Shown here piece by piece: positions 8,875-18,107 of a stretch of 64,000 nt of DNA (positions are counted from its first letter, which is position 1; each line of letters opens with the position of its first letter). The translations under genes and the position numbers were made by a program. The stretch covers positions 248,001-312,000 of the forward strand of contig NZ_CAJQZC010000006.1 of NCBI RefSeq assembly GCF_907164555.1. Reading direction: 5' to 3'. The stretch is from Paraburkholderia saeva (lineage in GTDB: Bacteria; Pseudomonadota; Gammaproteobacteria; Burkholderiales; Burkholderiaceae). The notes under the pieces are model-generated. The model saw only the letters and a list, made by a program, of their open reading frames with translations. It was not told where the DNA came from and ran no database searches.

Positions 8875-9056
8875 CGTCGTTACCGTCCGGTTCGGGGCCG
8901 GAAACCGGCCCGCGTGTTGTTCGCATCGGTGAAATTCTGCATCTCGCGATCATAGCAAGGTCCGCGCCGCTGTACCTGACCTTAAACCGTCTTCATGCCG
9001 GCGCGTTAGCCATCCGGCATAGGGGTTCGGGGGGCACGGCACGTTACAATATGGGC

Positions 9057-9662
9057 ATGACACGCAAAACCCGCACTCAACCCATGCAACCCGCTCCGGA
9101 AGTCGACGAGAACGGGTATGACCGTCCCAGCAAATCGCAGCTGAAGCGTGATATGCACGCGCTGCAGGAACTGGGCGAGGCGCTGATCGCGCTGCCGAAA
9201 GACGCGCTCAAGCGCATGCCCATGCCCGAAGCGCTCAACGACGCGGTCCGCGAGGCCCGCCGCATTACCGATCACGAAGGCAAGCGCCGCCAGGTGCAGT
9301 ACGTCGGTCGCGTGATGCGCGGGCTGCTGGATTCGGAAACGGCCGCGCTGCGCACCGCGCTGGACAGCTACAAGGGCATCAACAAGGCCGAAACGGCGCG
9401 TCTGCACTGGATCGAGCGCACGCGCGAAAAGCTGCTCGCCGACGACGCCGCCTTGACCGAATTCATCCGCCAGCACCCTGCCGCCGATCCGCAGGAAGGC
9501 CGCACGCTGATCCGCAACGCGCGCAAGGAGCAGCAGCAGGCGAAACCGCCGCGCTACTTCCGCGAACTGTTCCAGTGGATCAAGGACGCGAGCAAAACCG
9601 GCGACGATGACGACGAAACTGACGAAGCCCGCGAAGACGACGATGACGAAACCGACGCGTAA
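9057..9662 (+). CDS. darP: Ribosome biogenesis factor DarP/YjgA
   Basis: This encodes 201 residues from the ATG at 9057; an upstream ATG at 9051 adds two residues. It is a DUF615 family protein: RPSKSQLKRDMHALQELGEA, then KDALKRMPMPE and the YVGRVMRGLL helix. DarP binds late 50S precursors and helps 23S rRNA maturation at the peptidyl-transferase centre. The C-terminus is an acidic tail of Asp/Glu repeats (DDDDETDEAREDDDDETDA). The 3' end overlaps the start of mogA, so the two are translationally coupled. Confidence 0.93.
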   Translation: MTRKTRTQPMQPAPEVDENGYDRPSKSQLKRDMHALQELGEALIALPKDALKRMPMPEALNDAVREARRITDHEGKRRQVQYVGRVMRGLLDSETAALRTALDSYKGINKAETARLHWIERTREKLLADDAALTEFIRQHPAADPQEGRTLIRNARKEQQQAKPPRYFRELFQWIKDASKTGDDDDETDEAREDDDDETDA

Positions 9663-10263
9663 CCACCCTGACGAGATCCTGATCGGTCTCGTGTCGATCA
9701 GCGACCGGGCAAGCAGCGGCGTCTACGAAGACAAGGGCATTCCCGCACTCGAAGCGTGGCTCGGCACGGCGCTCGCCTCCCCGTGGCGCATCGAGACGCG
9801 GCTGATCCAGGACGACGCGGCCACCATTTCGGCCACGCTCGTCGATCTCGTCGACAACACGGGCTGCGATCTGGTGCTGACCACGGGCGGCACGGGCCCG
9901 TCGCGGCGCGACGTCACGCCGGAAGCCACGCTGGCAGTGGGAACGAAGGAAATGCCGGGCTTCGGCGAACAGATGCGGCAGATCAGCCTGAATTTCGTGC
10001 CGACGGCGATTCTCTCGCGGCAGGTCGCGGTGGTTCGCGAAACGCCGGAGCACGCAGCGCTGATCGTCAATCTGCCGGGTCAGCCGAAATCGATCAGGGA
10101 AACGCTGGAGGGTTTGCGCGACGAAGCCGGTACTATCACCGTTCCGGGCATTTTTGCTGCGGTGCCGTATTGCATCGATCTGATCGGCGGCCCGTACATG
10201 GAAACGAACGCCGGCGTGGTCACCGCGTTTCGCCCGAAGAGCGCGCAGCGCGCTCCCCGGTAG
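9643..10263 (+). CDS. mogA: Molybdopterin adenylyltransferase
   Basis: MogA adenylates molybdopterin before molybdate insertion in molybdenum cofactor synthesis. The family start ILIGLVSISDRASSGVYEDKG is clear, as are LVLTTGGTGPSRRDVTPEAT (the TGGTG MPT-binding loop) and LPGQPKSIRETLEG. I use the ATG at 9643, about 206 residues; an in-frame ATG at 9607 would add 12 residues inside darP. The gene ends 21 bp from convergent orn. The molybdenum-dependent formate dehydrogenase operon at the other end of the window is a likely user of the cofactor. Confidence 0.93.
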   Translation: MTKPTRNHPDEILIGLVSISDRASSGVYEDKGIPALEAWLGTALASPWRIETRLIQDDAATISATLVDLVDNTGCDLVLTTGGTGPSRRDVTPEATLAVGTKEMPGFGEQMRQISLNFVPTAILSRQVAVVRETPEHAALIVNLPGQPKSIRETLEGLRDEAGTITVPGIFAAVPYCIDLIGGPYMETNAGVVTAFRPKSAQRAPR

Positions 10264-10284
10264 CGATTCAGGCCGCTTATCGCT

Positions 10285-10902
10285 TCAGATGGCGACGGCA
10301 GCAGCGCCGGGTGCACTCGCCTGAGGAATCAGGAAGTGCTCACGGTAATACTTGAGTTCGTCGATCGATTCGTGGATGTCGGCGAGCGCCGTGTGCAACG
10401 CGCGCTTCTGGAAGCCCTTGTAGATCGTCGGCTGCCAGCGGCGGCACAGTTCCTTGAGCGTGCTGACGTCGAGGTTGCGATAGTGGAAAAAACGCTCGAG
10501 GTCCGGCATCCAGCGTGCCATGAAACGGCGGTCCTGGCAGATCGAGTTGCCGCACATCGGCGATTTGCCGGGCGGCACGAATCCGCCGAGGAACGCACGA
10601 ATCTGCTCGGTGGCTTCGGCTTCGCTGACGGTCGAGGCGCGCACGCGGTCGATCAGGCCTGAGCGGCCGTGTGTGTTCTGGTTCCACTGATCCATTTTGG
10701 CCAGCGTTTCGTCGCTTTGATGAATGGCGATCACCGGGCCTTCCACCAGTTTGTCGAGCGTCGAATTGGTCACGACGACAGCAATCTCGATGATGCGGTC
10801 CGTGTCCGGTTCGAGGCCCGTCATTTCCATGTCGAGCCAGATGAGATTCATGTCGCTGCGAACGAGCGGAGCCTGGCCAGCGGCGTCGAGAGTGTCAGTC
10901 AT
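10285..10902 (-). CDS. orn: Oligoribonuclease
   Basis: This 205-residue DEDDh 3'-5' exonuclease degrades RNA oligonucleotides of two to five bases, including the pGpG made from c-di-GMP. Exo I is IWLDMEMTGL with Asp24 and Glu26. The middle of the protein shows MCGNSICQDRRFMARWMPDL and the C-terminal Exo III shows HTALADIHESIDELKYYREHF with the His/Asp pair. The chosen start (MTDTLDAAGQ) adds about 17 residues before the conserved core; a longer frame extends to 11013 without support. Confidence 0.96.
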   Translation of the reverse strand: MTDTLDAAGQAPLVRSDMNLIWLDMEMTGLEPDTDRIIEIAVVVTNSTLDKLVEGPVIAIHQSDETLAKMDQWNQNTHGRSGLIDRVRASTVSEAEATEQIRAFLGGFVPPGKSPMCGNSICQDRRFMARWMPDLERFFHYRNLDVSTLKELCRRWQPTIYKGFQKRALHTALADIHESIDELKYYREHFLIPQASAPGAAAVAI

Positions 10903-11046
10903 GAAGGCAACCCTGGTTGTTATCAGGCGCCAGGTATCGCGTGCGAATGACGCGCCCGACGCCGTTGAAACGGTTCGTATGAGCACAACCCGCCAGCCGG
11001 CGGGAAGAAACATATAATTCTCGCATAGATACTACGGATCTCCCGG

Positions 11047-12306
11047 ATGCCTACCCTGTACTTCACCGTTCTGTTCGTGATCGCCGTTGTGGCGATGGTC
11101 GGAACCAAACTCTGGCTCGCGTCGCGGCAAACCCGCTTCGTGGCGGCGCACCGCGACCAGGTGCCGCCGCAGTTTTCCACGACCATTCCGTTGCCGGCGC
11201 ACCAGCGTGCGGCCGACTACACTGTTGAGCGCACGCGTCTCACGATGGTGGAGATCGTCGTCAGCGCCGCGGTGCTGATCGGGTTGACACTGCTGGGCGG
11301 CGTCCAGTCGCTCGATCTCGGCATCACCGGATGGCTTGGCCGCGGCTACGGCGGCCAGATCGCACTGGTCGCGGCAGTGGTCGCGATCACGAGCGTGATC
11401 GATCTGCCGTTCGACTACTACCGTCAGTTCGTAATCGAAGACCGCTTCGGCTTCAACCGGATGAGCCGGCGCATTTTCTTCGTCGACCGTATCAAGGGCG
11501 CACTGCTGGGCGCTGCGTTCGGCCTGCCGCTGCTGTTCGTCGTGCTGTGGCTGATGAACCAGGCCGGCAGCCTGTGGTGGCTGTGGACGTGGGTCGTGTG
11601 GGTCGCGTTCCAGATGCTCGTCCTGGTGCTGTATCCGTCGTTCATCGCCCCGCTCTTCAACAAGTTCGAACCGCTCAAGGACGAGGCGCTGAAAAACCGC
11701 ATCGAGGCGCTGATGAAGCGCTGTGGCTTCGCCGCCAAGGGCCTCTTCGTGATGGACGGCAGCCGTCGTTCGGCGCACGGCAACGCGTATTTCACCGGCT
11801 TCGGTGCGGCCAAGCGCATCGTGTTCTTCGACACGCTGCTCGCGCGCCTGTCGGGCAACGAGATCGAAGCCGTGCTCGCCCACGAACTCGGCCACTTCAA
11901 ACGCCGCCATGTGATCAAACGGATGGTCGTCACGTTCGCGATCAGCCTCGTGATGCTCGCATTGCTTGGCTGGCTGTCGCAGCGTGTGTGGTTCTACGAA
12001 GGGTTGGGCGTGCGTCCGTCGCTCACGGGCGGCAACAGCGGGCTTGCGCTCGTGCTGTTCTTCCTCGCTGTGCCCGTGTTCCTGTTCTTCGTGACGCCGC
12101 TTGGCAGTCTCAGCTCGCGCAAGCACGAGTTCGAGGCCGACGCGTTCGCCGCTACGCAAACGGATGCCAAAGATCTCGTCAACGCGCTCGTCAAGCTGTA
12201 CGAGGACAATGCGTCGACGCTCACGCCCGACCCGCTCTACACCGCGTTCTACTACTCGCATCCGCCAGCGTCGCAGCGGATCGACCGTCTGCTGCGGCAC
12301 GCATGA
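11047..12306 (+). CDS. M48 family integral-membrane zinc metallopeptidase (Ste24-like)
   Basis: This encodes 419 residues with about seven membrane segments. The zinc site is HELGH at residues 279-283 (AVLAHELGHFKRRHV), with a third ligand Glu363 in HEFEADAFAA. The N-terminal M48 extension (FDYYRQFVIEDRFGFNRM) resembles CAAX prenyl protease 1/Ste24. Bacterial members act in membrane protein quality control; the substrate is unknown. The stop overlaps the rsgA start (ATGA), so the pair is co-translated. It is divergent from orn across 144 bp. Confidence 0.9.
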   Translation: MPTLYFTVLFVIAVVAMVGTKLWLASRQTRFVAAHRDQVPPQFSTTIPLPAHQRAADYTVERTRLTMVEIVVSAAVLIGLTLLGGVQSLDLGITGWLGRGYGGQIALVAAVVAITSVIDLPFDYYRQFVIEDRFGFNRMSRRIFFVDRIKGALLGAAFGLPLLFVVLWLMNQAGSLWWLWTWVVWVAFQMLVLVLYPSFIAPLFNKFEPLKDEALKNRIEALMKRCGFAAKGLFVMDGSRRSAHGNAYFTGFGAAKRIVFFDTLLARLSGNEIEAVLAHELGHFKRRHVIKRMVVTFAISLVMLALLGWLSQRVWFYEGLGVRPSLTGGNSGLALVLFFLAVPVFLFFVTPLGSLSSRKHEFEADAFAATQTDAKDLVNALVKLYEDNASTLTPDPLYTAFYYSHPPASQRIDRLLRHA

Positions 12307-13244
12307 GCGGCCGTTCGCCGAAAGCGGCCCGCGCCGCGGCCAGCGCGCAGAAGCAGGTACACGGTCTTGTCGTCGCGGCGCATGGCCGCCACTACCTCGT
12401 CGTGCCCGATGACGGTGGCGCGGCGCTGCAATGCTTCCCACGCGGCAAGAAGAGCGAGGTCGCCGTTGGCGATCGCGTAACGTACGAGGCAGCGTCCGCC
12501 GATCAGGGCGTGATCGTCGCCATCGACGAGCGGCGCAACCTGCTCTACCGCTCCGATCAGTACAAGTCGAAGCTTTTTGCGGCGAACCTCGATCAATTGC
12601 TGATCGTGCTCGCCACCGAGCCGCATTTCAGCGAGGACTTGCTCGGCCGCGCACTCGTCGCCGCCGAAGCCAACGAACTGAAGCCGCTCATCATGCTGAA
12701 CAAGACCGACGTCGAGGGCGCGCTTGCGGGCGCCCGCGCGCGGCTCGCCCGCTATCGCGAACTCGGGTATCCGGTCGTGGAAGTGTCGATCAGAACGCGT
12801 CCAGACGAGGCGCGCGCAGCCCTCGGCGAACATCTGACCGGCCATTCGACGCTTCTGCTCGGGCAATCCGGCATGGGCAAATCGACGCTCGTGAACCTGC
12901 TGGTCCCGAATGCGGAAGTGGCAACGCGCGAGATCTCGACTGCGCTGAACAGCGGCCGGCATACGACGACGTACACACGCCTTTATCCACTGCCCGAAGG
13001 CGGTTCGCTCACCGACTCGCCAGGTTTTCAGGAATTCGGCCTGCACCATCTGACCGAAGGGCGCCTTGAGCGCGCGTTTCCCGAGTTTCGTCCGCTGCTG
13101 GCGGATTGCCGCTTCTACAACTGCCATCATCTGCACGAGCCCGGCTGCGCGATCCTCGACGCCGTCGCTAACGGCCACATCGCGCGCGAACGTCATACGC
13201 TCTACGCGCAACTCGTCCACGAAGCCAGCCAGATCGTGCGCTAG
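12303..13244 (+). CDS. rsgA: Small ribosomal subunit biogenesis GTPase RsgA
   Basis: RsgA (313 residues) is a circularly permuted GTPase that checks late 30S assembly and releases RbfA. The domain order is an OB fold (about 18-90), the permuted G domain with LNKTD (G4) before GQSGMGKSTL (G1, near 187) and DSPGFQEFGL (G3), then a zinc-binding end, CRFYNCHHLHEPGC. The length is normal. It overlaps the M48 peptidase gene by four bases and is followed 20 bp later by the DUF2007-like gene. Confidence 0.97.
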   Translation: MSGRSPKAARAAASAQKQVHGLVVAAHGRHYLVVPDDGGAALQCFPRGKKSEVAVGDRVTYEAASADQGVIVAIDERRNLLYRSDQYKSKLFAANLDQLLIVLATEPHFSEDLLGRALVAAEANELKPLIMLNKTDVEGALAGARARLARYRELGYPVVEVSIRTRPDEARAALGEHLTGHSTLLLGQSGMGKSTLVNLLVPNAEVATREISTALNSGRHTTTYTRLYPLPEGGSLTDSPGFQEFGLHHLTEGRLERAFPEFRPLLADCRFYNCHHLHEPGCAILDAVANGHIARERHTLYAQLVHEASQIVR

Positions 13245-13264
13245 GCGCCGATTCCCGCCCCGCC

Positions 13265-13588
13265 ATGATGAAACTGATGCGCGCCCCGAACGTGCTGATC
13301 GGCCAGCACTGGATCAATGTGCTGTCGACGGCGGGCGTCGCATGCCAATTGCACAACCGTTATCTGAACGGCGCGCTGGGCGAGATTCCGGCGGAGCAGT
13401 GCGCACCGGAACTGTGGCTCGTCGATGAACGCGACGAAGCGCTCGCGCGCAGATTGATCGAAGCGGCCTCCAGCGGTCCTGCCACGGGCGCGCCATCGTG
13501 GCGTTGCGGACATTGCGGCGAAACACTCGAAGCGCAGTTCACGGTGTGCTGGCAATGCGGCACCGCGCGCAATCCACTCGACGGTTAA
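13265..13588 (+). CDS. DUF2007-like protein with C-terminal zinc ribbon
   Basis: This encodes 107 residues. The N-terminal 70 residues resemble the DUF2007 (putative signal-transducing) fold: LMRAPNVLIGQHWINVLSTAG and ELWLVDERDEALARRLIEAA. The C-terminus has two CxxC pairs (CGHCGETLEAQF, then CWQCG) expected to bind one zinc. An ATG three bases downstream is an equally good start. It is the last gene of the M48-rsgA run. Function is unknown. Confidence 0.8.
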   Translation: MMKLMRAPNVLIGQHWINVLSTAGVACQLHNRYLNGALGEIPAEQCAPELWLVDERDEALARRLIEAASSGPATGAPSWRCGHCGETLEAQFTVCWQCGTARNPLDG

Positions 13589-13611
13589 TCGATCGCCAGC
13601 CCGACGCAAAA

Positions 13612-13640
13612 ACAAAAAAAGAGGCCGGGTTATCGGCCTC
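13612..13640 (-). terminator. Rho-independent terminator of the CobD/CbiB-family gene
   Basis: The stem GAGGCCG/CGGCCTC (13621-13627 and 13634-13640) has a six-base loop. On the minus strand it is followed by a T-run (complement of the A-run at 13612-13620), 37 bp downstream of the stop at 13677. Confidence 0.85.
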
Positions 13641-13676
13641 TTCTGCTTTGCAACTGATGGTTCCAGGCTGCGTGAC

Positions 13677-14615
13677 TCAGGCCAGCCACACGGCGATCGT
13701 CAGCATGAGCAGGATGATCATCCACAGGATCACCGCGCGCCACACGAGTCCGACTGCGGACTGCAGCGTGCGCGGCGTGCAGTCGTCGCCGACCTGCATC
13801 GGGCCACCATCGCCGGTCGAAAGTGCGTCGAGACTCGACGGCTCGGCAAGCGGCCCGCTCAGTCGCGCACCGAGCGCGCCACTGCCTGCAGCAAGCAGAA
13901 CGCCATCGTTCGCATCGTGCCACTGACGCGCGTGGTTGCGCCAGGCGTAGATCGCGTCTTCGAAATTGCCGACGATCGCGAAACCCAGCGACGTCAAACG
14001 CGCCGGAATCCAGTCGATCACGAAGAACGCCCGCTGTGCGAACGTCGAGAACGCCGGCGTGCGTTCGTCGGCCGGCTTCGACCACGTCCGCGCGAGATAT
14101 TCGGCGATGCGATACAGCACTGCCCCTGCCGGCCCAACCGGCACGAGAAACCAGAAAAACACGCCAAACACGTGACGATGCGATGCGATCACCGCGTAAA
14201 TCAACGTATGACGCACGATCTCGCTGACCGGCATATCAACGGTCTCAAGCCCTGTCCATTCGTTGAGGATTTCACGCGCGCGTGGCACGTCATCGTTATT
14301 GAGCGCGAGATGAATGTCGGTGAAATAGTGGCTGAACTGCCGGAATCCAAGCGTGAAGTACACGATCACCACGTTCCAGAGGAACGCGAGCACGAAGTTG
14401 ATCTCGTACAGCACGTAGTAAACGACGCCGACGAAGAGCGTCCACGGCAGCACGACAACCAGCCAGGCGAGGATTCCGTGCTTCTGCTTGCCGGCGTCAA
14501 AGCCGTGCGCGGCAGACTCCGCATGGTATTGAAGCAACGCCGACACCGGATTGTTGGGCGACAGCGCGCGTAACTGTTCGATGATGAGAGCCAGCAATAC
14601 GGAGAAAAATGTCAT
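13677..14615 (-). CDS. CobD/CbiB family membrane protein
   Basis: This encodes 312 residues with membrane segments near the N-terminus (FFSVLLALIIEQL), at about 48-95 (AWLVVVLPWTLFVGVVYYVLY), in the middle and at the C-terminal end (VILWMIILLMLTIAVWL). It aligns in outline with the CbiB/CobD family, which forms adenosylcobinamide phosphate, and with AmpE-like proteins. No other cobalamin gene is near, so a direct role in B12 synthesis is doubtful. This gene beside a Nudix pyrophosphatase is a usual Burkholderia arrangement as far as I recall. The start overlaps no other gene. Confidence 0.8.
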   Translation of the reverse strand: MTFFSVLLALIIEQLRALSPNNPVSALLQYHAESAAHGFDAGKQKHGILAWLVVVLPWTLFVGVVYYVLYEINFVLAFLWNVVIVYFTLGFRQFSHYFTDIHLALNNDDVPRAREILNEWTGLETVDMPVSEIVRHTLIYAVIASHRHVFGVFFWFLVPVGPAGAVLYRIAEYLARTWSKPADERTPAFSTFAQRAFFVIDWIPARLTSLGFAIVGNFEDAIYAWRNHARQWHDANDGVLLAAGSGALGARLSGPLAEPSSLDALSTGDGGPMQVGDDCTPRTLQSAVGLVWRAVILWMIILLMLTIAVWLA

Positions 14616-14730
14616 GCGTTGCGCCGTGCTATTCGGGTTTATTCGGTTGTTTTATAACGATAGCACAGGGTCGGATGAGCCTGAGCGTGCAAGGGGCGCA
14701 AACGCTTGCGGCACCAGCCGGGGTTTCGGG

Positions 14731-15411
14731 TCAAGCTGCGAGGAAGCGATAGAAATTACGCAACATACCCGCCGTTGCACCCCAGATGAAGTGATGGCCG
14801 TCGGATTCGCTACGCGGATAAGGCATGGCAAAAAAACGACGCTCTCCGCCTTCCCAGCGAAATACGCGCACTTCATGACGTGCCGGGTCCATTAGAAAGG
14901 CGAGCGGCACCTCGAAGATTTCGGCAACTTCAAGCGTATCGGCTTCGACCGTGAACGGCGGGTGCACGAGACCGACCACGGGTGTAATGCGAAAACCGGT
15001 ACCCGTGAGGTAGTCGGGCAACGAACCCAGAACTTCGACGCGCTCCGGATCCAGCGCGACTTCTTCCTGCGCTTCGCGCAACGCGGTCGCAGTCGCGTTC
15101 GCATCCCAGGATTCCTGCCTGCCACCAGGAAAACTGATCTGGCCGGCATGGTCGTTGAGATGGTCGGCGCGCTGCGTCAACAGGACGGTGAGTCCTTCGT
15201 CGCGCACGACGAGCGGCACCAGCACGGCGGCCAGTCGCGGATCGCCATCATGCAGACGCGTTTCCACCAGCGGCTCCGGCGCCCACGCGAGCGATTTCTC
15301 AAAACGCGCGCGCAGGCCGTCGGGCGTCAGACGTGCGGGCGCAATAACGGGCAGATCGATACCCGTCGATTCGACAGGCAGAGCTTCGGGTTCAAAGACG
15401 GGGCGGGTCAA
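14731..15411 (-). CDS. Nudix CoA pyrophosphatase
   Basis: This 226-residue Nudix hydrolase has the box GGRQESWDANATATALREAQEEV, split by a standard GX5EX7REUXEE spacing, preceded by VLLTQRADHLNDHAGQISFP. The latter matches the UPF0035 signature of CoA pyrophosphatases (NudL), which split CoA into 4'-phosphopantetheine and ADP. The C-terminal FIWGATAGMLRNFYRFL is also typical. It lies 115 bp upstream of the CobD/CbiB gene on the same strand. Confidence 0.88.
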   Translation of the reverse strand: MTRPVFEPEALPVESTGIDLPVIAPARLTPDGLRARFEKSLAWAPEPLVETRLHDGDPRLAAVLVPLVVRDEGLTVLLTQRADHLNDHAGQISFPGGRQESWDANATATALREAQEEVALDPERVEVLGSLPDYLTGTGFRITPVVGLVHPPFTVEADTLEVAEIFEVPLAFLMDPARHEVRVFRWEGGERRFFAMPYPRSESDGHHFIWGATAGMLRNFYRFLAA

Positions 15412-15474
15412 CGGGCTTCCCGGAATCAGGCGATTGAATTGGACAAGACGCTATTCTGACGTAGCAAAGAAAAA

Positions 15475-15493
15475 AGCACCCGCGAGGGGTGCT
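15475..15493 (-). terminator. Terminator after rplS
   Basis: The stem AGCACCC/GGGTGCT is flanked by A-rich (left) and T-rich (right) tracts, 25 bp downstream of the rplS stop on the minus strand. It may also work in the other direction. Confidence 0.85.
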
Positions 15494-15517
15494 TTTTCTT
15501 ACAGCTCTTACAGGTTT

Positions 15518-15904
15518 TTAGGCCTGGGAAGCAGCACGGTCCTTCGAGACCAGCTTTTCCTTGATCCGGGCCGACTTGCCCGAACGATCGCGCAGGTAGT
15601 ACAGCTTTGCGCGACGCACGTCACCACGACGCTTCACGACGATGCTTGCCAGCAGCGGCGAGTACGTCTGGAACGTACGCTCGACGCCTTCGCCCGATGA
15701 AATCTTGCGGACGATAAACGACGAGTTGAGGCCACGATTGCGCTTGGCAATCACAACGCCTTCATAAGCCTGCACACGCTTACGCGTGCCTTCAACCACA
15801 TTCACGCTGACGATCACCGTATCGCCGGGGGCGAATTCGGGGATGGTCTTCTCGCCGAGGGCGCGCGCGATTTCTTCCTGCTCGAGTTTTGCAATCAGAT
15901 TCAT
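15518..15904 (-). CDS. rplS: 50S ribosomal protein L19
   Basis: L19 (128 residues) sits at the 30S-50S interface. Conserved segments include FAPGDTVIVSVNVVEGTRKR, QAYEGVVIAKRNRGLNSSF and RRAKLYYLRDRSGKSARIKE. The ATG at 15904 follows an AGGAGT ribosome site five bases upstream; a GTG directly before it (15907) is less likely. It is the last gene of the rpsP-rimM-trmD-rplS operon, separated from trmD by 156 bp, and is followed by a terminator. Confidence 0.98.
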   Translation of the reverse strand: MNLIAKLEQEEIARALGEKTIPEFAPGDTVIVSVNVVEGTRKRVQAYEGVVIAKRNRGLNSSFIVRKISSGEGVERTFQTYSPLLASIVVKRRGDVRRAKLYYLRDRSGKSARIKEKLVSKDRAASQA

Positions 15905-16060
15905 CACTGACTCCTATGTCCATCTTGTCGGCGTTCGTACCTGCCTTGCGCTGGCTTTGCCTGTTGCGCGCGGCTACGGCCCCGATAGAGGATGGGTTCA
16001 CATCTGGCGTCGCACACGCATGTGCGACACCGCCTGGTGCTCACTCGGAATCGTAAAGGC

Positions 16061-16828
16061 TCACGCCTTCGACGCTTCTTTCGCGAGACTTGCAAGCCAT
16101 GCCTCGTCGGCACGGCTCAGCATCTTGTTCTTTCTGGCGCGCGCGATCAGATCGGGACGCTTGTTTGCCGTATTGCGCAACGCCTCGCGCCGACGCCACA
16201 ACTCAATTTCCGCATGATGGCCGCCAAGCAGCACATCGGGCACACGCACGCCATCGTATTCTTCGGGCCGCGTGTAATGCGGACAATCCAGCAACATGTC
16301 GACGAAACTGTCCTGCACCGCCGATTGTGAATCGTTCAGCACGCCAGGCAACTGGCGTACAACGGCGTCCATTAACGCCATCGCCGGCAACTCTCCGCCG
16401 GACAGCACGAAATCACCCAGACTGACTTCTTCATCGACGACCCGGTCGATCAGACGCTGGTCAATCGCTTCATAGCGACCGCACAACAGGATCAGACCCG
16501 GTTGCTGCGCGAACTGCATCACACGATCGTGATTGAGCGTTGCACCCTGCGGCGACATCATGACGACGCGCGCACCGGTCACACCCTGCTCCGCCTGCGC
16601 GGCTTTCGCTGCGCCGATCGCATCTTCAAGCGGTTTTGCAAGCATGACCATGCCGGGACCGCCACCATAGGGACGATCGTCGATGGTACGGTAGTTGTCG
16701 GTCGTGAAGTCGCGCGGATTCCACGTACGCAAACCGTAACGCTGCTGTTTCGCTGCCCGGCTGGTGATACCCCAATCGGTCAGTGCGCGAAACATGTCAG
16801 GAAAGAGCGTGACGACATCGAACTGCAT
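16061..16828 (-). CDS. trmD: tRNA (guanine37-N1)-methyltransferase
   Basis: TrmD (255 residues) methylates G37 of tRNAs using S-adenosylmethionine and so prevents frameshifting. The start MQFDVVTLFPDMF is preceded by GGGGAGAG. The deep trefoil-knot motifs are present: DDRPYGGGPGMVM, LCGRYEAIDQR and the GDFVLSGGELPAM SAM-binding loop. The C-terminal domain has GGHHAEIELWRR. The 156 bp to rplS are longer than is usual inside this operon. Confidence 0.98.
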   Translation of the reverse strand: MQFDVVTLFPDMFRALTDWGITSRAAKQQRYGLRTWNPRDFTTDNYRTIDDRPYGGGPGMVMLAKPLEDAIGAAKAAQAEQGVTGARVVMMSPQGATLNHDRVMQFAQQPGLILLCGRYEAIDQRLIDRVVDEEVSLGDFVLSGGELPAMALMDAVVRQLPGVLNDSQSAVQDSFVDMLLDCPHYTRPEEYDGVRVPDVLLGGHHAEIELWRRREALRNTANKRPDLIARARKNKMLSRADEAWLASLAKEASKA

Positions 16829-16878
16829 CGCTCTCCCCATTCAGCGAATCGTGCCCGGTACCGTGTTGCCGGTACCGA

Positions 16879-17574
16879 TTAATAATCGGCTTCCCAGTCG
16901 ACGACGATTTTCTTCGCCGCGTGATCCACCGTTTTGACGTAGACGCCGACAAACGGAATCAGACGCTCGCCGGTGACCGGCTTGCCGTCTTTGCCCGTGG
17001 TCGGGTACTCGACCCGCAGAACCGAATGCGCACCGTTGTCGATCATGTCGGCAACCTTACCCAGTTCGACACCGGATTCGTTGACGACATCCAGACCGAG
17101 CAGGTCGACCCAGTAAAACTCGTCGGCCTCGAGTGCCGGGAAGTCACTGCGACGCACGTACACACTGTGACCGCGCAGCGACAATGCGACGTCGCGGTCA
17201 GCCGTGCCGCCGAGATGGGCAACGATGCTATCGCTATGTATCTTTGACTGCAGAACCGGTGCAGAGCGACGCTCGCGGCCTTTCAGCAGCCACCAGCGTT
17301 TGGCACTCAGCAAGGCGTCGCCGCCTCGCCCGGCGTCCGCATGCGCGGCCACCTTCACCCAGCCCTTCAGCCCGTACGCGTCGACGATTGCGCCAACTTC
17401 GACAGCGTCGTCCGGCCAGCTTTCCGCCGATTCAGCGCGCATTTCTGCCGCAGCCGGATCAGCTGCCGCCGGTACAACCCGCGCTGCTGGCTTGCGAACG
17501 AAGGCGCCAAATGAAGCTTCGCCACGGTTCGCGGGTTTGCTACGGCCTGAGCCGTCGGAATCACGCGCGGACAT
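16879..17574 (-). CDS. rimM: Ribosome maturation factor RimM
   Basis: RimM (231 residues) assists assembly of the 30S head by binding S19. The first 50 residues are a low-complexity Ala/Arg-rich extension not needed for the fold. The core begins at VEVGAIVDAYGLKGWVKV (RimM N-terminal barrel), followed by the PRC-barrel segment ADEFYWVDLLGLDVV, then GAHSVLRVEY and RLIPFVGVYVKTVD. It lies between rpsP (105 bp) and trmD (50 bp) in one operon. Confidence 0.96.
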   Translation of the reverse strand: MSARDSDGSGRSKPANRGEASFGAFVRKPAARVVPAAADPAAAEMRAESAESWPDDAVEVGAIVDAYGLKGWVKVAAHADAGRGGDALLSAKRWWLLKGRERRSAPVLQSKIHSDSIVAHLGGTADRDVALSLRGHSVYVRRSDFPALEADEFYWVDLLGLDVVNESGVELGKVADMIDNGAHSVLRVEYPTTGKDGKPVTGERLIPFVGVYVKTVDHAAKKIVVDWEADY

Positions 17575-17679
17575 GGGTCAACCTCACAGCCAGCTTCGAG
17601 CCAACTTCAGAAAATACGTGCGCACCCGGCACGCCGCACAGTTCGCGCGACACGCCCGCGATGCACCTGCTGACTACCA

Positions 17680-17934
17680 TCAGGCAGCCGGCTGCGCCTT
17701 TTGCGCTTCCTTCACGAGACGCTGGACGGTCGGCGACAGTTGCGCGCCAACGCCTTGCCAGTACGTCAGGCGGTCTTGAGCGATACGCAGCGATTCGCCC
17801 TTCGTTGCAACCGGGTTGTAGAAGCCAACGCGCTCGATAAAGCGGCCGTCACGACGGTTACGCGAATCGGTTGCGACGATGTTGTAGAACGGGCGCTTCT
17901 TGGAGCCGCCACGAGCCAAGCGGATGATGACCAT
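17680..17934 (-). CDS. rpsP: 30S ribosomal protein S16
   Basis: S16 (84 residues) is a small 30S assembly protein. [20 protein letters not shown] and [14 protein letters not shown] are the conserved segments. An AAGGATT ribosome site lies before the ATG at 17934. It is the first gene of the rpsP-rimM-trmD-rplS operon; the promoter is described separately. Confidence 0.98.
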
Positions 17935-17979
17935 ACTGGAATCCTTGAAATCCGGGGTTCGAAACCACTGAAACGCGAG

Positions 17980-18008
17980 ATTATAGCCCGAAAGCAACGC
18001 CATAACAA
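17980..18008 (-). promoter_or_regulatory. Sigma-70 promoter of the rpsP operon
   Basis: On the minus strand a perfect -10 TATAAT (17980-17985) is separated by 17 bp from TTGTTA (18003-18008), four of six bases of the -35 consensus. It lies 46 bp upstream of the rpsP start codon. Confidence 0.75.
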
Positions 18009-18107
18009 ACACTTACGGGGATAAACTGCAAAGCCGGGTCGCGACGGCGAGGCGTCGCCCGCTACGCGGCTGCGGCAGACTCGCCCGGTTATCCATGCGG
18101 GAGGCAC